Positions 25,889 to 35,537 of a stretch of DNA of 64,000 bases are shown one piece after another. Numbering within the stretch: the first letter of the stretch is position 1; every line of letters begins with the position of its first letter. Below the pieces are notes generated by a model, which saw nothing but the letters and a program-made list of their open reading frames with translations, made no database searches and was not told the DNA's origin. A program made the translations under genes and the position numbers. Source of the stretch: Sideroxyarcus emersonii (GTDB lineage: Bacteria; Pseudomonadota; Gammaproteobacteria; Burkholderiales; Gallionellaceae); assembly GCF_021654335.1 (NCBI RefSeq), contig NZ_AP023423.1, forward strand, positions 2,045,001 to 2,109,000, written 5' to 3'.

Positions 25889-26578
25889 ATGCAATACGAA
25901 ACCACTTCCGTGACACAAGGCACGACGCTTGCCGCCGAACAAAACAAGGTTCTGCGCAACACCTACCTGATGCTCGCACTGACCATGATCCCGACGATCA
26001 TCGGCGCTTTCGTCGGCACCTCGATCAATTTCTCTTTCATGGCGCAACACCCGATCATGTCCTCGCTGCTGATGTTCGGCGCGATGATGGGGCTGCTGTT
26101 CGCCGTGACAGCCCTGCGCAATAGCGTATGGGGCATCGTCGCCCTGCTCGGCTTCACTTTCGTGGCGGGCGTCTTCCTCGGCCCCATCCTGCAAGTTGCG
26201 CTGCACCTGAAGAATGGCGCCCAGCTGGTCGGCATGGCCGCCGGCGGAACCAGCATCATCTTCTTCTCGCTGGCCACCATCGCCACGACGACCAAGCGCG
26301 ATTTCAGCTTCCTGGGCAAATTCCTGTTCATCGGCGTGATCCTGCTGATCGTCGCCTCGCTGGCCAACATGTTCTTCCAGATCCCGGCGCTCAGCCTGAC
26401 CATCTCCGCCATCGCCGTGATGATCTTCTCCGCTTACATCCTGTTCGACGTGAGCCAGATCGTGCACGGCGGAGAAACCAACTACGTGATGGCCACGCTG
26501 GCCCTGTATCTGGACATCTACAACCTGTTCGTCAACCTGCTCAGCCTGCTGATGGCATTCAGCGGCGAGCGCGAATAG
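25889..26578 (+). CDS. Bax inhibitor-1/YccA family membrane protein
   Basis: 229 aa with about seven transmembrane helices and the BI-1 hallmarks: NKVLRNTYLMLALTMIPT at the start, GFTFVAGVFLGPIL and a C-terminal ILFDVSQIVHGGETNYVMATLALYLDIYNLFVNLL. E. coli YccA modulates the FtsH protease; family members can leak H+/Ca2+. GGAGGA is 7 bp before the ATG. A terminator follows directly. Confidence 0.93.
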   Translation: MQYETTSVTQGTTLAAEQNKVLRNTYLMLALTMIPTIIGAFVGTSINFSFMAQHPIMSSLLMFGAMMGLLFAVTALRNSVWGIVALLGFTFVAGVFLGPILQVALHLKNGAQLVGMAAGGTSIIFFSLATIATTTKRDFSFLGKFLFIGVILLIVASLANMFFQIPALSLTISAIAVMIFSAYILFDVSQIVHGGETNYVMATLALYLDIYNLFVNLLSLLMAFSGERE

Positions 26579-26598
26579 GCGAAAATGTCCCTGGAATA

Positions 26599-26624
26599 AA
26601 AAAGGCGGCGCAAGCCGCCTTTTT
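26599..26624. terminator. Rho-independent terminator
   Basis: Stem AAAAAGGCGGC, loop GCAA, stem GCCGCCTTTTT, ending in a T-run. It sits 21 bp after the YccA-like stop and just before the hopJ-like gene. Confidence 0.9.
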
Positions 26625-26646
26625 ACTGCACACCGGAACTGGAACG

Positions 26647-26997
26647 ATGGAACTGGAATCTTTTTTGCAACGCCTGAGCACCGCCCCCGAGAACGTCACA
26701 TTCGATGAAACGATGGCCATCATCGATGCGCATTACGACTTCATCCCGACTGCTTTCAGGAACGGCCAGCTGAACAACGCGGCCGGACAGAACAACGGTT
26801 CATGCAAGCTGTTCTCGTTCGCCCGCCTGCACGGCCTGCCGCAACAGCAGACTTTGCACTGCTTCGGCAAATATTACCGCGATGACGTGCTCAAGCATCC
26901 GGACGGCAGCGATCACCAGAACATCCGCAATTTCATCAAGACCGGCTGGGCCGGGATCGAATTCGGCGGCGACGCGCTGACACCGAAGAAATCCTGA
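26647..26997 (+). CDS. HopJ type III effector-like family protein
   Basis: 116 aa. It matches the HopJ pattern: FLQRLSTAPENVTFDETMAII, DFIPTAFRNGQLNNAAGQNNGSCKLFSFARLHGL and TLHCFGKYYRDDVLKHPDGSDHQNIRNF. Despite the family name, members are widespread in free-living proteobacteria and need not be effectors; no type III secretion genes are seen here. Function unknown. It is convergent with the rhodanese gene. Confidence 0.88.
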   Translation: MELESFLQRLSTAPENVTFDETMAIIDAHYDFIPTAFRNGQLNNAAGQNNGSCKLFSFARLHGLPQQQTLHCFGKYYRDDVLKHPDGSDHQNIRNFIKTGWAGIEFGGDALTPKKS

Positions 26998-27006
26998 CCG
27001 GATTCG

Positions 27007-27471
27007 CTATTTGGGTTTGCGCTGCTCAGGTTTCACGCGCGGTGCCAGCAGTTCGTCGCCGTCGTCCGCATCCAGCTCTTCGCCTTTCGCATTCGTCAGC
27101 GGCTGTTCGTAATCACTCCAGCCGCGCACGCCGGTCTTGAGCGAAACCACATTGGTGTAACCCATCCGCTGCAGCATATCGGCGGCCAGCACCGAACGCT
27201 TGCCGGAACGGCAGATGACCACGATCTCCCGCTCGCGTCCGTTCGCCAGCTCCGGCACCGTCTCGTCGTAGTCCCACTCGCAGGACTGCTCCAGCACGCC
27301 GCGCGGCACATTGATCGAGCCGGGAATGCGCAACAGGTCGAATTCGGACGGTTCGCGCACGTCGAGCAGGATCGGTCTGCTGCCTGCCGCCAGCGCCCTG
27401 CTCAGGTCCCACGGCATGATCTCTTTTACGCGCGTGAGCGCCTCGGCAACCAGATCGTCGTATCGCTCCAT
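27007..27471 (-). CDS. Rhodanese-like domain protein
   Basis: 154 aa single rhodanese domain: PILLDVREPSEFDLLRIPGS, then the active-site loop VVICRSGKRS with the catalytic Cys, and MGYTNVVSLKTGVRGWSDY. The family transfers sulfane sulfur or senses redox state. The N-terminal 35 residues are helical and the C-terminus is charged (DADDGDELLAPRVKPEQRKPK). It lies 17 bp downstream of rlmD on the same strand, so co-transcription is likely. Confidence 0.9.
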   Translation of the reverse strand: MERYDDLVAEALTRVKEIMPWDLSRALAAGSRPILLDVREPSEFDLLRIPGSINVPRGVLEQSCEWDYDETVPELANGREREIVVICRSGKRSVLAADMLQRMGYTNVVSLKTGVRGWSDYEQPLTNAKGEELDADDGDELLAPRVKPEQRKPK

Positions 27472-27488
27472 CCCCAGCCCCCTTCCCG

Positions 27489-28790
27489 CTATTCCAGAGC
27501 AAACACCGCGATCGACTCCACATGCGAAGTCTGCGGAAACATGTTCATCACGCCGGCCGACTTGAGCTTGTAGCCTTTCACATGCACCAGCACCTCGGCA
27601 TCGCGCGCCAGCGTGGCAGGATTGCACGAGACATAGACGATGCGCCCGGGAGCAGTTTCGTCGCTGATGGACTTCATCAGCTCGATTGCACCATCGCGAG
27701 GCGGATCGACCAGCCACTTGTCGAAACGGCCTGACTTCGCCAGAACGGCTTCATCCATCTCGAACAGGTTCATCATCTGGAATGTCGTATTGGCGGCAAG
27801 GCCGTTGTATTCTGCATTCTGCCTGGCTCGCTTCACCAATGCATCGCTGCCCTCCACACCCAGCACTTGCGCACCGCTACGCGCGATGGGCAAGGTGAAG
27901 TTGCCCAGTCCGCAGAAGAAATCAGCGATGCGTTCACCGGCTTGCGGCGCCAGCAGGCGCATTGCGCGACTGATCATCAGGCGGTTCATGTCGCTGTTCA
28001 CCTGGGTAAACTCGGTTGGCGCAAACGGCATGGTGATGCCGAATTCCGGCAGGCTGTAGCTCAGCTTCGGCGCGTCCAGCGGGTAGAACGGGGCAACCGT
28101 TTCCGGCCCCTTGGTCTGCGTCCAGAACTGCACGCTGTGCTTGTCGGCAAACTCCCTGATCAGCACTTCATCCGAGGGCGAGAGCGCAGCAAGGATGCGC
28201 AGCACCAGCACATCGACGAACTCGCCGACCGCCACTTCGATCTGCGGGATGATGTCGCGTGCGGTGAATTTCTCGTTCAGCTCGCCCAGCAGCGGCAGCA
28301 GGCTGGCGATCTTCGGCGTGAGTATCTCGCAGTGCTGCATATCGGCCACATACTTGCCGTTCTGCTCACGAAAGCCAACCAGGGTCTTGTCCTTCTTCAG
28401 CACATGCCGCACTGACAGCCGCGCACGCTGGCGATAGCCCCAGGGCTGGCCGTAGATGGGCGGCAGTACGACTTCTGGCCTGACCTTGCCGATGCGCTGC
28501 AGATTGTCTTCCAGCACACGCTGCTTGACGGCCACTTGCGCACGCGCATCCAGATGCTGCATGGAGCAGCCGCCGCACACACCGAAGACCGGACACTTCG
28601 GCTGCACGCGCATGAACGACTGTTTCAGGATCTGCCCGACCTTTGCCTGTTCGTAGTTGTTTTTTTTGCGGTATGAGGAATAGGTGACCAGTTCGCCGGT
28701 CAGCGCACCTTCGATGAAGATCACCTTCCCATCGGCATGGGCGATGCCGCGACCTTCGTGGTCGAGCGATTCAATGATTACGGGATTCAT
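27489..28790 (-). CDS. rlmD: 23S rRNA (uracil-1939-C5)-methyltransferase RlmD
   Basis: 433 aa, full length. An N-terminal TRAM domain leads into the 4Fe-4S cluster cysteines C66, C72, C75 ([14 protein letters not shown]) and C154. The SAM-binding motif is [17 protein letters not shown] and the catalytic Cys is in [12 protein letters not shown]. It makes m5U1939 in 23S rRNA. Its start overlaps the stop of the upstream exonuclease gene by 4 bp, so the exonuclease-rlmD-rhodanese genes form one operon. Confidence 0.97.
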   Translation of the reverse strand: MNPVIIESLDHEGRGIAHADGKVIFIEGALTGELVTYSSYRKKNNYEQAKVGQILKQSFMRVQPKCPVFGVCGGCSMQHLDARAQVAVKQRVLEDNLQRIGKVRPEVVLPPIYGQPWGYRQRARLSVRHVLKKDKTLVGFREQNGKYVADMQHCEILTPKIASLLPLLGELNEKFTARDIIPQIEVAVGEFVDVLVLRILAALSPSDEVLIREFADKHSVQFWTQTKGPETVAPFYPLDAPKLSYSLPEFGITMPFAPTEFTQVNSDMNRLMISRAMRLLAPQAGERIADFFCGLGNFTLPIARSGAQVLGVEGSDALVKRARQNAEYNGLAANTTFQMMNLFEMDEAVLAKSGRFDKWLVDPPRDGAIELMKSISDETAPGRIVYVSCNPATLARDAEVLVHVKGYKLKSAGVMNMFPQTSHVESIAVFALE

Positions 28791-29575
28791 ACGGATTTCT
28801 TTTCAGGCCACTGCGCCAGGAATTCCTTCCAGTGCGTTTCATCGGATTTACCTAACGTGTCGCGCACCAGGTCCAGCTCCTGCTCGTAGCGCGCCTTGGT
28901 GAATTGCCCGCGCATCAGCTGGAAGCGCGCGAACACCAGATACGTGTTGACCACGTCGGTCTCGCAGTAGTTGCGGATCTCCACCAGCCTGCCCTGCTGG
29001 TAGGCTTCCCACACCTTGCTGCCGTCCATGCCCAGCTTGCCGGGAAAGCCGATCAGCTTGGCCAGTTCGTCCAGCGGCGCATTGGCGCGGCCGGTATACA
29101 TCGCCAGCAAGTCCATCAGGTCGAGATGGCGCGAATGATAGCGGCTGATGTAGTTGTTCCACTTGAAGTCCTTGTCGTCCTCGCCCTGATCCCAGTAACG
29201 CGGCGACTGGATGCCGTGGATGAGGCCGCGATAGTGCAACACCGGCAGGTCGAAGCCGCCGCCGTTCCAGCTCACCAGTTGCGGCGTATATTTCTCGATG
29301 CCGTCGAAGAAACGCTTGATCAGACTGCCCTCGTCCTCATCCGGCTCGCCCAGTGTCCATACCTTGAAGTTGTCGCCTTCGCGCAGCACGCAGGAGATTG
29401 CCGCAACGCGCTGCAGATGATGCGGCAGAAAATCGCTGCCGGTCTTCTGGCGGCGCATCTGGAACGCCATCTCCGCCACTTCGGCGTCAGCCACCGCATG
29501 GTCGAGTTCATACAGCGCACGCAGCCCGGCGATGTCGGGGATGGTTTCGATGTCAAAAACCAGGGTCGGATTCAT
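28787..29575 (-). CDS. Predicted 3'-5' exonuclease (PolB-like DEDD family)
   Basis: 262 aa. RNase H-fold exonuclease: Exo [11 protein letters not shown], Exo [20 protein letters not shown], and a later region [18 protein letters not shown] containing the Exo III Asp. It matches the 'exonuclease domain related to DNA polymerase B' family, which lacks a polymerase domain. Likely acts in nucleic acid processing or repair. The ATG at 29575 was preferred; one at 29584 adds three residues. It overlaps rlmD by 4 bp. Confidence 0.88.
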   Translation of the reverse strand: MNPTLVFDIETIPDIAGLRALYELDHAVADAEVAEMAFQMRRQKTGSDFLPHHLQRVAAISCVLREGDNFKVWTLGEPDEDEGSLIKRFFDGIEKYTPQLVSWNGGGFDLPVLHYRGLIHGIQSPRYWDQGEDDKDFKWNNYISRYHSRHLDLMDLLAMYTGRANAPLDELAKLIGFPGKLGMDGSKVWEAYQQGRLVEIRNYCETDVVNTYLVFARFQLMRGQFTKARYEQELDLVRDTLGKSDETHWKEFLAQWPEKKSV

Positions 29576-29697
29576 GGCAGGCATTCAAAATAACAGAGGG
29601 GTGATTTTAGCAAACCCCGGCCGTGAACCGCAGACGAATTGCCCGCGGAAACTGCATTTGACCCGTCCCGCCGACGCGGGCGGGGTGAGGAAACGCG

Positions 29698-30294
29698 CTA
29701 CTTGTACTTGCGGATCAGGCCGACCAGCACACCGAATATCTCCAGCGACCCCTGCGGACGGATCACCGGATAGGCCGGATTGGCCGGGCGCAGGATGTAT
29801 TGGCCGCGTTCCTTGTCCAGCGTCTTCAGGGTGAATTCGTTGTCCACGATGGCGACCACGATGTCGCCGATGCTGGCGATGTTGCGCTTCTCGACCACGG
29901 CGATGTCGCCATTGTGAATGCCCGCATCGATCATCGAATCGCCTTTCACCGGCACCAGCGTGGTGGTGGATGGCTTTTCGATCAGCATCTCGTCGATGAC
30001 GAAATAATCGCCCTGCGTCGCACTCACGGTGACCGGCATCCCGGCCGGAACGGAAGATTCGGCCAAGGGACGCGCGAAGAAATCGCGCGTCGGGATCAGC
30101 ATGGCATCCGGCGTGCGCTCCAGGAAGCCCGCCTTCACCAGCCTATCTAGGATCGCCTTGACCCAGGATTTTGAGGCGATGCCGAACACCTCGCACAGCG
30201 CGGCATAAGAAGGGATACTCTTCCAAGAAGCGTAGTAATCCTGCAATTTGGCCAGATACTCCGCATCTCTGGCGCTTGGATCTGAATCGGACAT
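29698..30294 (-). CDS. LexA2-like S24-family SOS repressor
   Basis: 198 aa. An N-terminal winged-helix region (SIPSYAALCEVFGIASKSWV, RLVKAGFLERTPD) differs from canonical LexA. It has the autocleavage bond A84-G85, catalytic Ser120 (VKGDSMIDAG) and Lys157 (EFTLKTL), nearly the same numbering as E. coli LexA. The C-terminus LEIFGVLVGLIRKYK is typical of the second LexA type found beside imuAB-dnaE2 in many proteobacteria. Two identical palindromes upstream are probably its own operators. It should repress damage-inducible genes and cleave itself with RecA. No imuAB or dnaE2 genes lie in the window. Confidence 0.9.
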   Translation of the reverse strand: MSDSDPSARDAEYLAKLQDYYASWKSIPSYAALCEVFGIASKSWVKAILDRLVKAGFLERTPDAMLIPTRDFFARPLAESSVPAGMPVTVSATQGDYFVIDEMLIEKPSTTTLVPVKGDSMIDAGIHNGDIAVVEKRNIASIGDIVVAIVDNEFTLKTLDKERGQYILRPANPAYPVIRPQGSLEIFGVLVGLIRKYK

Positions 30295-30307
30295 GGCACC
30301 CCCGGCA

Positions 30308-30345
30308 AGAACGAACGTTCTCGCATCCTAAAGAACGAACGTTCT
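30308..30345. promoter_or_regulatory. Two identical LexA-type operator palindromes upstream of the lexA2-like gene
   Basis: AGAACGAACGTTCT occurs at 30308-30321 and again at 30332-30345, centres 24 bp apart, 14 bp upstream of the repressor start. Each is an AGAAC-N4-GTTCT inverted repeat. This is close to the Gram-positive SOS box GAAC-N4-GTTC and unlike the CTGT-N8-ACAG box of canonical proteobacterial LexA. Autoregulation is inferred from position; the divergent gene at 30446 could also respond. Confidence 0.75.
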
Positions 30346-30445
30346 GATGTCAATACATCCAGGCGCACGGGCGAACCGGACAGAATGGATGCAGCCTGCG
30401 CGGCATCGCTTGCTAGAATGCCGCGCATTCCACGGAGACGATCCC

Positions 30446-30946
30446 TTGCAAAGATTCAAACGCCTGCTACTCATGCCGCTCACATGGCTCGCCGCCATCG
30501 TTTTCCTGATCGAAGAAGCCATCTGGGACTGGACTGCGGCGCTCATGGCCAGACTGGGGGCCATCCGTTTCATCCATGCAGTCGAAGCACGCATCGCGGC
30601 ACTCCCGTCGCGCTGGGCACTGTTCGCATTCCTGTTGCCCTCTGTCACCCTGATCCCGGCCAAGCTGATCGGCCTGCACGCGATCGCTGCGGGACACTGG
30701 CTCATTGGCAGCGGCGTCTTCCTGCTGGCCAAACTGCTCGGCATGGCGCTGTTCTCGCGCATCTTCAACCTCACCCGGCCGGCGCTGATGCAACTCGCCT
30801 GGTTCGCCCGCCTGTATGCAGCCGTGATGCATTACCGCAACCGGATCCACGCCTATCTGGACAGCTGGCCCGCCTATCAGCGCATCAAACTGCGCAGCGT
30901 TGCGCTGAAGACCTCCTTCAAAGCAGCCTTCCAGCGCAAGGCATGA
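30446..30946 (+). CDS. Conserved inner membrane protein
   Basis: 166 aa with two to three hydrophobic segments (LTWLAAIVFLIEEAIWDWTA near the N-terminus; WALFAFLLPSVTLIPAKLIG; SGVFLLAKLLGMALFSRIFN). No known domain. Translation most likely begins at TTG 30446, which has GGAGA 7 bp upstream; the first ATG is nine residues inside and lacks a site. It diverges from the lexA2-like gene across its operators, raising the chance of damage regulation (inference). Confidence 0.72.
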   Translation: MQRFKRLLLMPLTWLAAIVFLIEEAIWDWTAALMARLGAIRFIHAVEARIAALPSRWALFAFLLPSVTLIPAKLIGLHAIAAGHWLIGSGVFLLAKLLGMALFSRIFNLTRPALMQLAWFARLYAAVMHYRNRIHAYLDSWPAYQRIKLRSVALKTSFKAAFQRKA

Positions 30947-30949
30947 AAA

Positions 30950-30970
30950 AGCCCGGCACAAGGCCGGGCT
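30950..30970 (-). terminator. Rho-independent terminator of sodB
   Basis: Stem AGCCCGGC (30950-30957) with GCCGGGCT (30963-30970), five-base loop. On the minus strand it is followed by TTTTT, so it ends sodB; on the plus strand there is no T-run. Confidence 0.8.
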
Positions 30971-30995
30971 ATCCTGCATCCCGATCAGGGAAAAA

Positions 30996-31580
30996 TCACG
31001 CGAAGTTCTTCGCCGCGAAATCCCAGTTCACCAGGTGATTGAGGAAGGTCTCGACGAACTTGGGACGCAGGTTGCGGTAGTCGATGTAGTAGGCGTGCTC
31101 CCACACATCGACCGTCAACACTGGCTTGCCCTCGCCGCTCTTCAACGGCGTGCCGGCCGCACCGAGGTTGACGATATCGAGCGAACCGTCGGCCTTCTTC
31201 ACCAGCCAGGTCCAGCCGGAACCGAAGTTGCCCACGGCAGAGGCCTGGAAAGCCTTCTTGAATTCATCCAGCGAACCCCATTTCTTGTTGATGGCCTCAG
31301 CCAGCGCACCCGTCGGAGCGCCCCCGCCATTCGGCTTCATGCAGCTCCAGAAGAAGGTGTGGTTGGAAACCTGCGCCGCATTGTTATAGATGCCGCCAGA
31401 TGATTTCCTGATGATGTCCTCAAGGCTGGCGTTCTCGAATTCCGTACCCTTGATCAGGTTATTCAAGTTGGTGACGTAGGCCTGATGATGCTTGGAGTAG
31501 TGGTAATCGAATGTCTCTGCAGACATGTGCGGCACGAGCGCGTCTTTGGCATAAGGCAGCGGGGGCAACTGGTGTTCCAT
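30996..31580 (-). CDS. sodB: Iron superoxide dismutase
   Basis: 194 aa. Metal ligands lie in [18 protein letters not shown] and [11 protein letters not shown] (Asp, His). The Gln in [13 protein letters not shown] at the iron-SOD position and GSGWTWLV support the Fe form. It removes superoxide in the cytoplasm. It is divergent from lipA; the intergenic region holds an ATACC-N10-GGTAT inverted repeat. Confidence 0.96.
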   Translation of the reverse strand: MEHQLPPLPYAKDALVPHMSAETFDYHYSKHHQAYVTNLNNLIKGTEFENASLEDIIRKSSGGIYNNAAQVSNHTFFWSCMKPNGGGAPTGALAEAINKKWGSLDEFKKAFQASAVGNFGSGWTWLVKKADGSLDIVNLGAAGTPLKSGEGKPVLTVDVWEHAYYIDYRNLRPKFVETFLNHLVNWDFAAKNFA

Positions 31581-31642
31581 GGCAATCTCCTGATCTATGT
31601 TGGTAAAGGAAAAATGGCGTAGCCACTGGCATGCAATATACC

Positions 31643-31662
31643 ATACCTTTATAGTTGGGTAT
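31643..31662. promoter_or_regulatory. Inverted repeat in the sodB-lipA divergent control region
   Basis: ATACC (31643-31647) and GGTAT (31658-31662), spaced by ten AT-rich bases, with a second ATACC-like copy partly overlapping on the left. The position and half-sites suggest a dimeric regulator, possibly an Rrf2-type iron or Fe-S sensor; the regulator is inference. Confidence 0.35.
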
Positions 31663-31740
31663 TACATATCCGCACATGCTACAGGGCTTGATGACTTATT
31701 AGAACCAGCCAGCGCATCCGGATGTTTTACAATCCACGCC

Positions 31741-32676
31741 ATGAACGACACCAACAAACAGACCGGAGCGGCAAAAACCGCTCGCAACCCCATCAAGATC
31801 GTGCCTTTGCAGGAGCGCTTGCGCAAGCCGCAGTGGATACGCGTCAAATCAGGCAGCGGCGCCGGCTATCACGAAGTGAAGCGCATGCTGCGCGAGCACC
31901 AGTTGCATACCGTATGCGAAGAGGCCTCCTGCCCCAACATCGGAGAATGTTTCGGCAAAGGCACCGCCAGCTTCATGATTCTGGGTGACATCTGCACCCG
32001 CCGTTGCCCCTTCTGCGACGTGGCGCACGGCAAACCGCTGCCGCCCGATGCCAATGAGCCCGGCAACCTGGCCCATTCCATCGGCTTGCTCAAACTCCGG
32101 TACGTTGTCATCACCAGCGTCGACAGGGATGACCTGCGCGATGGTGGCGCGCAACATTTTGCCGCATGCCTGCGCGCCATCCGCTCATCGTCGCCCGGCA
32201 CCAAACTGGAAACGCTGGTGCCTGATTTCCGCGGACGCCTGGATATCGCCCTGGATGCCCTCGCCAGCGAATTGCCCGACGTGCTGAACCACAATCTGGA
32301 AACCGTGCCGCGCCTGTATCCTCTGGCACGCCCCGGGGCGGACTATGCACACTCGCTCAAGCTGCTCAAGCAATTCAAGGCGCGCTTCCCGCAGGTGATG
32401 ACCAAATCCGGGCTGATGCTCGGTCTGGGCGAGACCGATGAAGAAGTGCTGCAAGTCATGCGCGACCTGCGCGAGCACGATGTCGAGATGCTCACGCTGG
32501 GCCAATACCTGCAACCTTCCGATGGACACCTGCCGGTGTTGCGTTATGTGCCGCCGGAAACGTTCGCGATGTTCGAGGATGCGGCAAAAAAAATGGGGTT
32601 TTCGCATGCCGCCTGCGCACCGATGGTCCGCAGCAGCTATTTCGCCGACATACAAGCGGAGCAGGCCGGCGTGTAA
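31741..32676 (+). CDS. lipA: Lipoyl synthase
   Basis: 311 aa radical-SAM enzyme. The auxiliary cluster motif C-x4-C-x5-C is in [12 protein letters not shown], the radical-SAM C-x3-C-x2-C is in [10 protein letters not shown], and the C-terminal RSSY is present (MVRSSYFAD). It inserts two sulfurs into octanoyl groups on lipoyl domains. The usual partner lipB is not adjacent. A strong terminator follows. Confidence 0.97.
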   Translation: MNDTNKQTGAAKTARNPIKIVPLQERLRKPQWIRVKSGSGAGYHEVKRMLREHQLHTVCEEASCPNIGECFGKGTASFMILGDICTRRCPFCDVAHGKPLPPDANEPGNLAHSIGLLKLRYVVITSVDRDDLRDGGAQHFAACLRAIRSSSPGTKLETLVPDFRGRLDIALDALASELPDVLNHNLETVPRLYPLARPGADYAHSLKLLKQFKARFPQVMTKSGLMLGLGETDEEVLQVMRDLREHDVEMLTLGQYLQPSDGHLPVLRYVPPETFAMFEDAAKKMGFSHAACAPMVRSSYFADIQAEQAGV

Positions 32677-32693
32677 CTAACCGGCAGAAAAGC

Positions 32694-32728
32694 AAACGGG
32701 CGCAGCCTTCTGGCTGCGCCCGTTTTTT
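32694..32728 (+). terminator. Rho-independent terminator of lipA
   Basis: 14-bp stem AAACGGGCGCAGCC (32694-32707) with GGCTGCGCCCGTTT (32712-32725), loop TTCT, then T-run. Very stable; sits between lipA and the convergent small gene. Confidence 0.93.
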
Positions 32729-32745
32729 ATGCCTGCAATGAGTCG

Positions 32746-32964
32746 TCAGGCTTTGACGTTAATGATCGCCCCTATCGCCTGCCCATTGGTGTTGACGGTG
32801 GGCTGAAGCTGCTTGCTGGCAGCGGCGGCGGCAGCCTTTCTGCTGTCGTCGTTGTCTTTGTCGTTCTCCACCTCGGTTGCGCGTTCAGCCTGCGTTTGCG
32901 GCTGCGGCTGCACCTGCGACACATAAGTATAATTACTTCCAGAATTCAATGAGTTGACTGCCAT
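32746..32964 (-). CDS. Small uncharacterised protein
   Basis: 72 aa starting [20 protein letters not shown] with a perfect AAGGAGG site 6 bp upstream, which fixes the start. The middle is Gln/Asp/Lys-rich and disordered-looking ([20 protein letters not shown]), followed by an AAAAAA stretch and INVKA at the end. No family recognised. Its strong translation signal suggests a real, expressed small protein. Confidence 0.68.
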   Translation of the reverse strand: MAVNSLNSGSNYTYVSQVQPQPQTQAERATEVENDKDNDDSRKAAAAAASKQLQPTVNTNGQAIGAIINVKA

Positions 32965-33242
32965 ACCAACCTCCTTTATCACCACCTCGGACAGGATTAC
33001 CGCTGTCTGCTGTTTTGTTTATCGGCAAGAACGGCGACAACTTTAGTGGTTTTTTTGAAATTTTTAAAGATGCGAGGAAATCGATGCCGGCCGCAATCGC
33101 TGTGCCGGCGGTGCGCGGCAAGATTGCGGCAGCCGACATCTGCCGCGATAATGCCCGGACCGGAATATTGCCACGGCACCACTTGCAAACATCAGCTCCC
33201 CATCCACTCAATTCACCGTCACCCTCAAGGAACCGATACACA

Positions 33243-34739
33243 ATGACCGCACCGTTGCTCATCGCGAAGAACGATAAGACAGAACTATTGCTGTTGCCAC
33301 AGATGGCGAATCGCCACGGCCTCATCACCGGCGCGACGGGAACCGGCAAGACCGTCACCCTGCAATCGCTGGCGGAGTCGTTCAGCACCATCGGCGTGCC
33401 GGTGTTCATGTCCGACATCAAGGGCGACCTTTCGGGTATCGCAAAAATCGGCGGAAGCAGCGCCAAAGTCGAGGCACGCATCAAGCAGCTGAAGCTGGCC
33501 GACTACTCGCACCGCGCTTATCCGGTGACGTTCTGGGACGTGTTCGGCAAGATGGGCCATCCGGTGCGCGCCACGGTGTCCGACATGGGACCGCTGCTGC
33601 TGGGACGCATGCTGAATCTGAACGACACGCAACAGGGCGTGCTGACGCTGGTGTTCAAAATCGCCGACGACAGCGGACTGCTGCTGCTCGACTTCAAGGA
33701 CCTGCGCGCCATGGTGCAGCACGTCGGCGACAACGCCAAGGATTACACCACCGAATACGGCAATATCTCCACCGCCAGCATCGGTGCGATCCAGCGCGGA
33801 TTGCTGGAACTGGAAAGCCAGGGCGCGGAACAGTTCTTCGGCGAACCGATGCTCAACATCGACGACCTGATGCAGACCGACAGCAAGGGCGCGGGCATGG
33901 TCAACATCCTCGCCGCCGACAAGCTGATGCAGGCGCCCAAGGTATATTCGACGCTGCTGCTGTGGCTGCTGTCCGAGCTGTTCGAGCACCTGCCGGAGGC
34001 GGGCGACCTCGACAAGCCCAAGCTGGTGTTCTTCTTCGACGAGGCGCACCTGCTGTTCAACGACGCGCCCGCTGCACTCATCGACAAGATCGAACAGGTG
34101 GTGCGCCTGATCCGTTCCAAGGGCGTGGGCGTTTACTTCGTCACGCAGAACCCGATGGACGTGCCGGACAAGATCCTAGGCCAGCTTGGCAACCGCGTGC
34201 AGCATGCCTTGCGCGCTTTCTCGCCGCGCGACCAGAAGGCCGTGCGCGCCGCCGCCGAGACCATGCGCGACAACCCAAAACTGGACGAAGCCGCCGTCAT
34301 CACCGAACTCGGCGTGGGAGAAGCGCTGGTATCGCTGCTGGACGAGAAAGGCAGCCCGCAGATCGTGGAACGCGCTTTCATCGTGCCGCCGCAGGCGCAG
34401 ATCGGTCCGATCAGCGACGCCGAACGTCAGGCCATCATCCAGTCCTCGCTGCTGGCAGGGCATTACGAACAAGTCATCGACCGCGAATCCGCCTATGAAA
34501 AACTCAAGGGGCGCACGGCGCAGAAACAGGGGGATACCCCCTCCTCCGCAACAGCAGGTGCGGGACTCGGCGGCATGCTGGGCAGCATCTTCGGTGGCGA
34601 CACGGCCACCCGCCGCCAGAGCGTGGGAGAAGCGCTGGTCAAGAGCGTGGTACGCACCGTCGGCGCGGAACTCGGCAGGCAACTGGTGCGCGGCGTGATG
34701 GGATCGCTGATGGGTAGCGGCAACAGCCGGCGCAAGTAA
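33243..34739 (+). CDS. HerA-like/DUF853 ATPase (YjgR family)
   Basis: 498 aa. P-loop GATGTGKT at about 30-37 and Walker [11 protein letters not shown] identify the HerA/FtsK-like ATPase fold of DUF853. Later conserved blocks are [13 protein letters not shown] and [20 protein letters not shown]. The C-terminal tail is Gly/Ser-rich with MLGSIFGG and MGSLMGSG. Members are predicted DNA-translocating or remodelling ATPases of uncertain role. The stop overlaps the start of the alkD-like gene by 1 bp. Confidence 0.9.
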   Translation: MTAPLLIAKNDKTELLLLPQMANRHGLITGATGTGKTVTLQSLAESFSTIGVPVFMSDIKGDLSGIAKIGGSSAKVEARIKQLKLADYSHRAYPVTFWDVFGKMGHPVRATVSDMGPLLLGRMLNLNDTQQGVLTLVFKIADDSGLLLLDFKDLRAMVQHVGDNAKDYTTEYGNISTASIGAIQRGLLELESQGAEQFFGEPMLNIDDLMQTDSKGAGMVNILAADKLMQAPKVYSTLLLWLLSELFEHLPEAGDLDKPKLVFFFDEAHLLFNDAPAALIDKIEQVVRLIRSKGVGVYFVTQNPMDVPDKILGQLGNRVQHALRAFSPRDQKAVRAAAETMRDNPKLDEAAVITELGVGEALVSLLDEKGSPQIVERAFIVPPQAQIGPISDAERQAIIQSSLLAGHYEQVIDRESAYEKLKGRTAQKQGDTPSSATAGAGLGGMLGSIFGGDTATRRQSVGEALVKSVVRTVGAELGRQLVRGVMGSLMGSGNSRRK

Positions 34740-35449
34740 TGGCAGCGTCGGCCACTGCGATCGGCAAAGAACTGCGCGCCCTCGCCTCGCCCGAGACGGC
34801 GGCCATCCTGCAGCGCTTCTTCAAGACGGCGCCGGGGCAATATGGCGAGGGCGACGTGTTCCTCGGCATCAAGGTGCCGCCGATGCGTGCGCTGGCCAAA
34901 CACCATACCGATACCGACCTCGCAACCATCTCCACTCTGCTGCATTCGCGCTACCACGAAGAACGCCTGTTCGCGCTGTTGCTGCTGATGCAGTTCTACC
35001 GACGCAGGCAGGATCAAGACCAGGTTGCCGCCTACGACCTCTACCTGGCGCACACGCACCGCATCAACAACTGGGACCTGGTCGACGTCAGCGCGCCGCA
35101 CATCGTCGGCCGCCATCTGCAGGATCGCCCGCGCAAGGTGCTGTACCGGCTGGCAGGATCGGCCTCGCTGTGGGAGAAACGCATCGCCATCGTTGCCACC
35201 TTCCATTTCATCCGCCTGCACGATTTCACCGACACCTTGCGCATTGCAGAGATGCTGCTGCAGGACGAGCACGACCTGCTGCACAAGGCGACAGGCTGGA
35301 TGTTGCGCGAAGTGGGCAAGCGCGACATGGCTGCCGAGGAAAGTTTCCTGAAACGGCATTACCGCGACATGCCCCGCACCATGTTGCGCTACGCCATCGA
35401 GCGCTTTCCGGAGCCGGCACGCAAAAACTACCTGCACGGAAAGGTGTAG
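34739..35449 (+). CDS. DNA alkylation repair protein (AlkD family)
   Basis: 236 aa HEAT-like repeat protein: FLGIKVPPMRALAKHH, HEERLFALLLLMQFY, NNWDLVDVSAPHIVGRHL and the LLHKATGWMLREVGKRD helix, all typical of AlkD, which excises bulky or positively charged N-alkylpurines. The start ATG shares its A with the TAA stop of the HerA-like gene, so the two are translationally coupled. A repair role for the neighbouring ATPase is a reasonable guess. Confidence 0.9.
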   Translation: MAASATAIGKELRALASPETAAILQRFFKTAPGQYGEGDVFLGIKVPPMRALAKHHTDTDLATISTLLHSRYHEERLFALLLLMQFYRRRQDQDQVAAYDLYLAHTHRINNWDLVDVSAPHIVGRHLQDRPRKVLYRLAGSASLWEKRIAIVATFHFIRLHDFTDTLRIAEMLLQDEHDLLHKATGWMLREVGKRDMAAEESFLKRHYRDMPRTMLRYAIERFPEPARKNYLHGKV

Positions 35450-35537
35450 AATCCCGCCGAGGCAGCAAATCAAGATACATCCGGCCGGAAACGCTGAAGC
35501 AACATAACAAGAACACGATGTGCTGCAAGCAGGAAGG

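Noticed and set aside
29663..29690. CCCGCC...GGCGGG hairpin after the lexA2-like gene as a terminator
   Set aside because: The stem is interrupted and there is no T-run on either strand; it was left as a possible repeat only.
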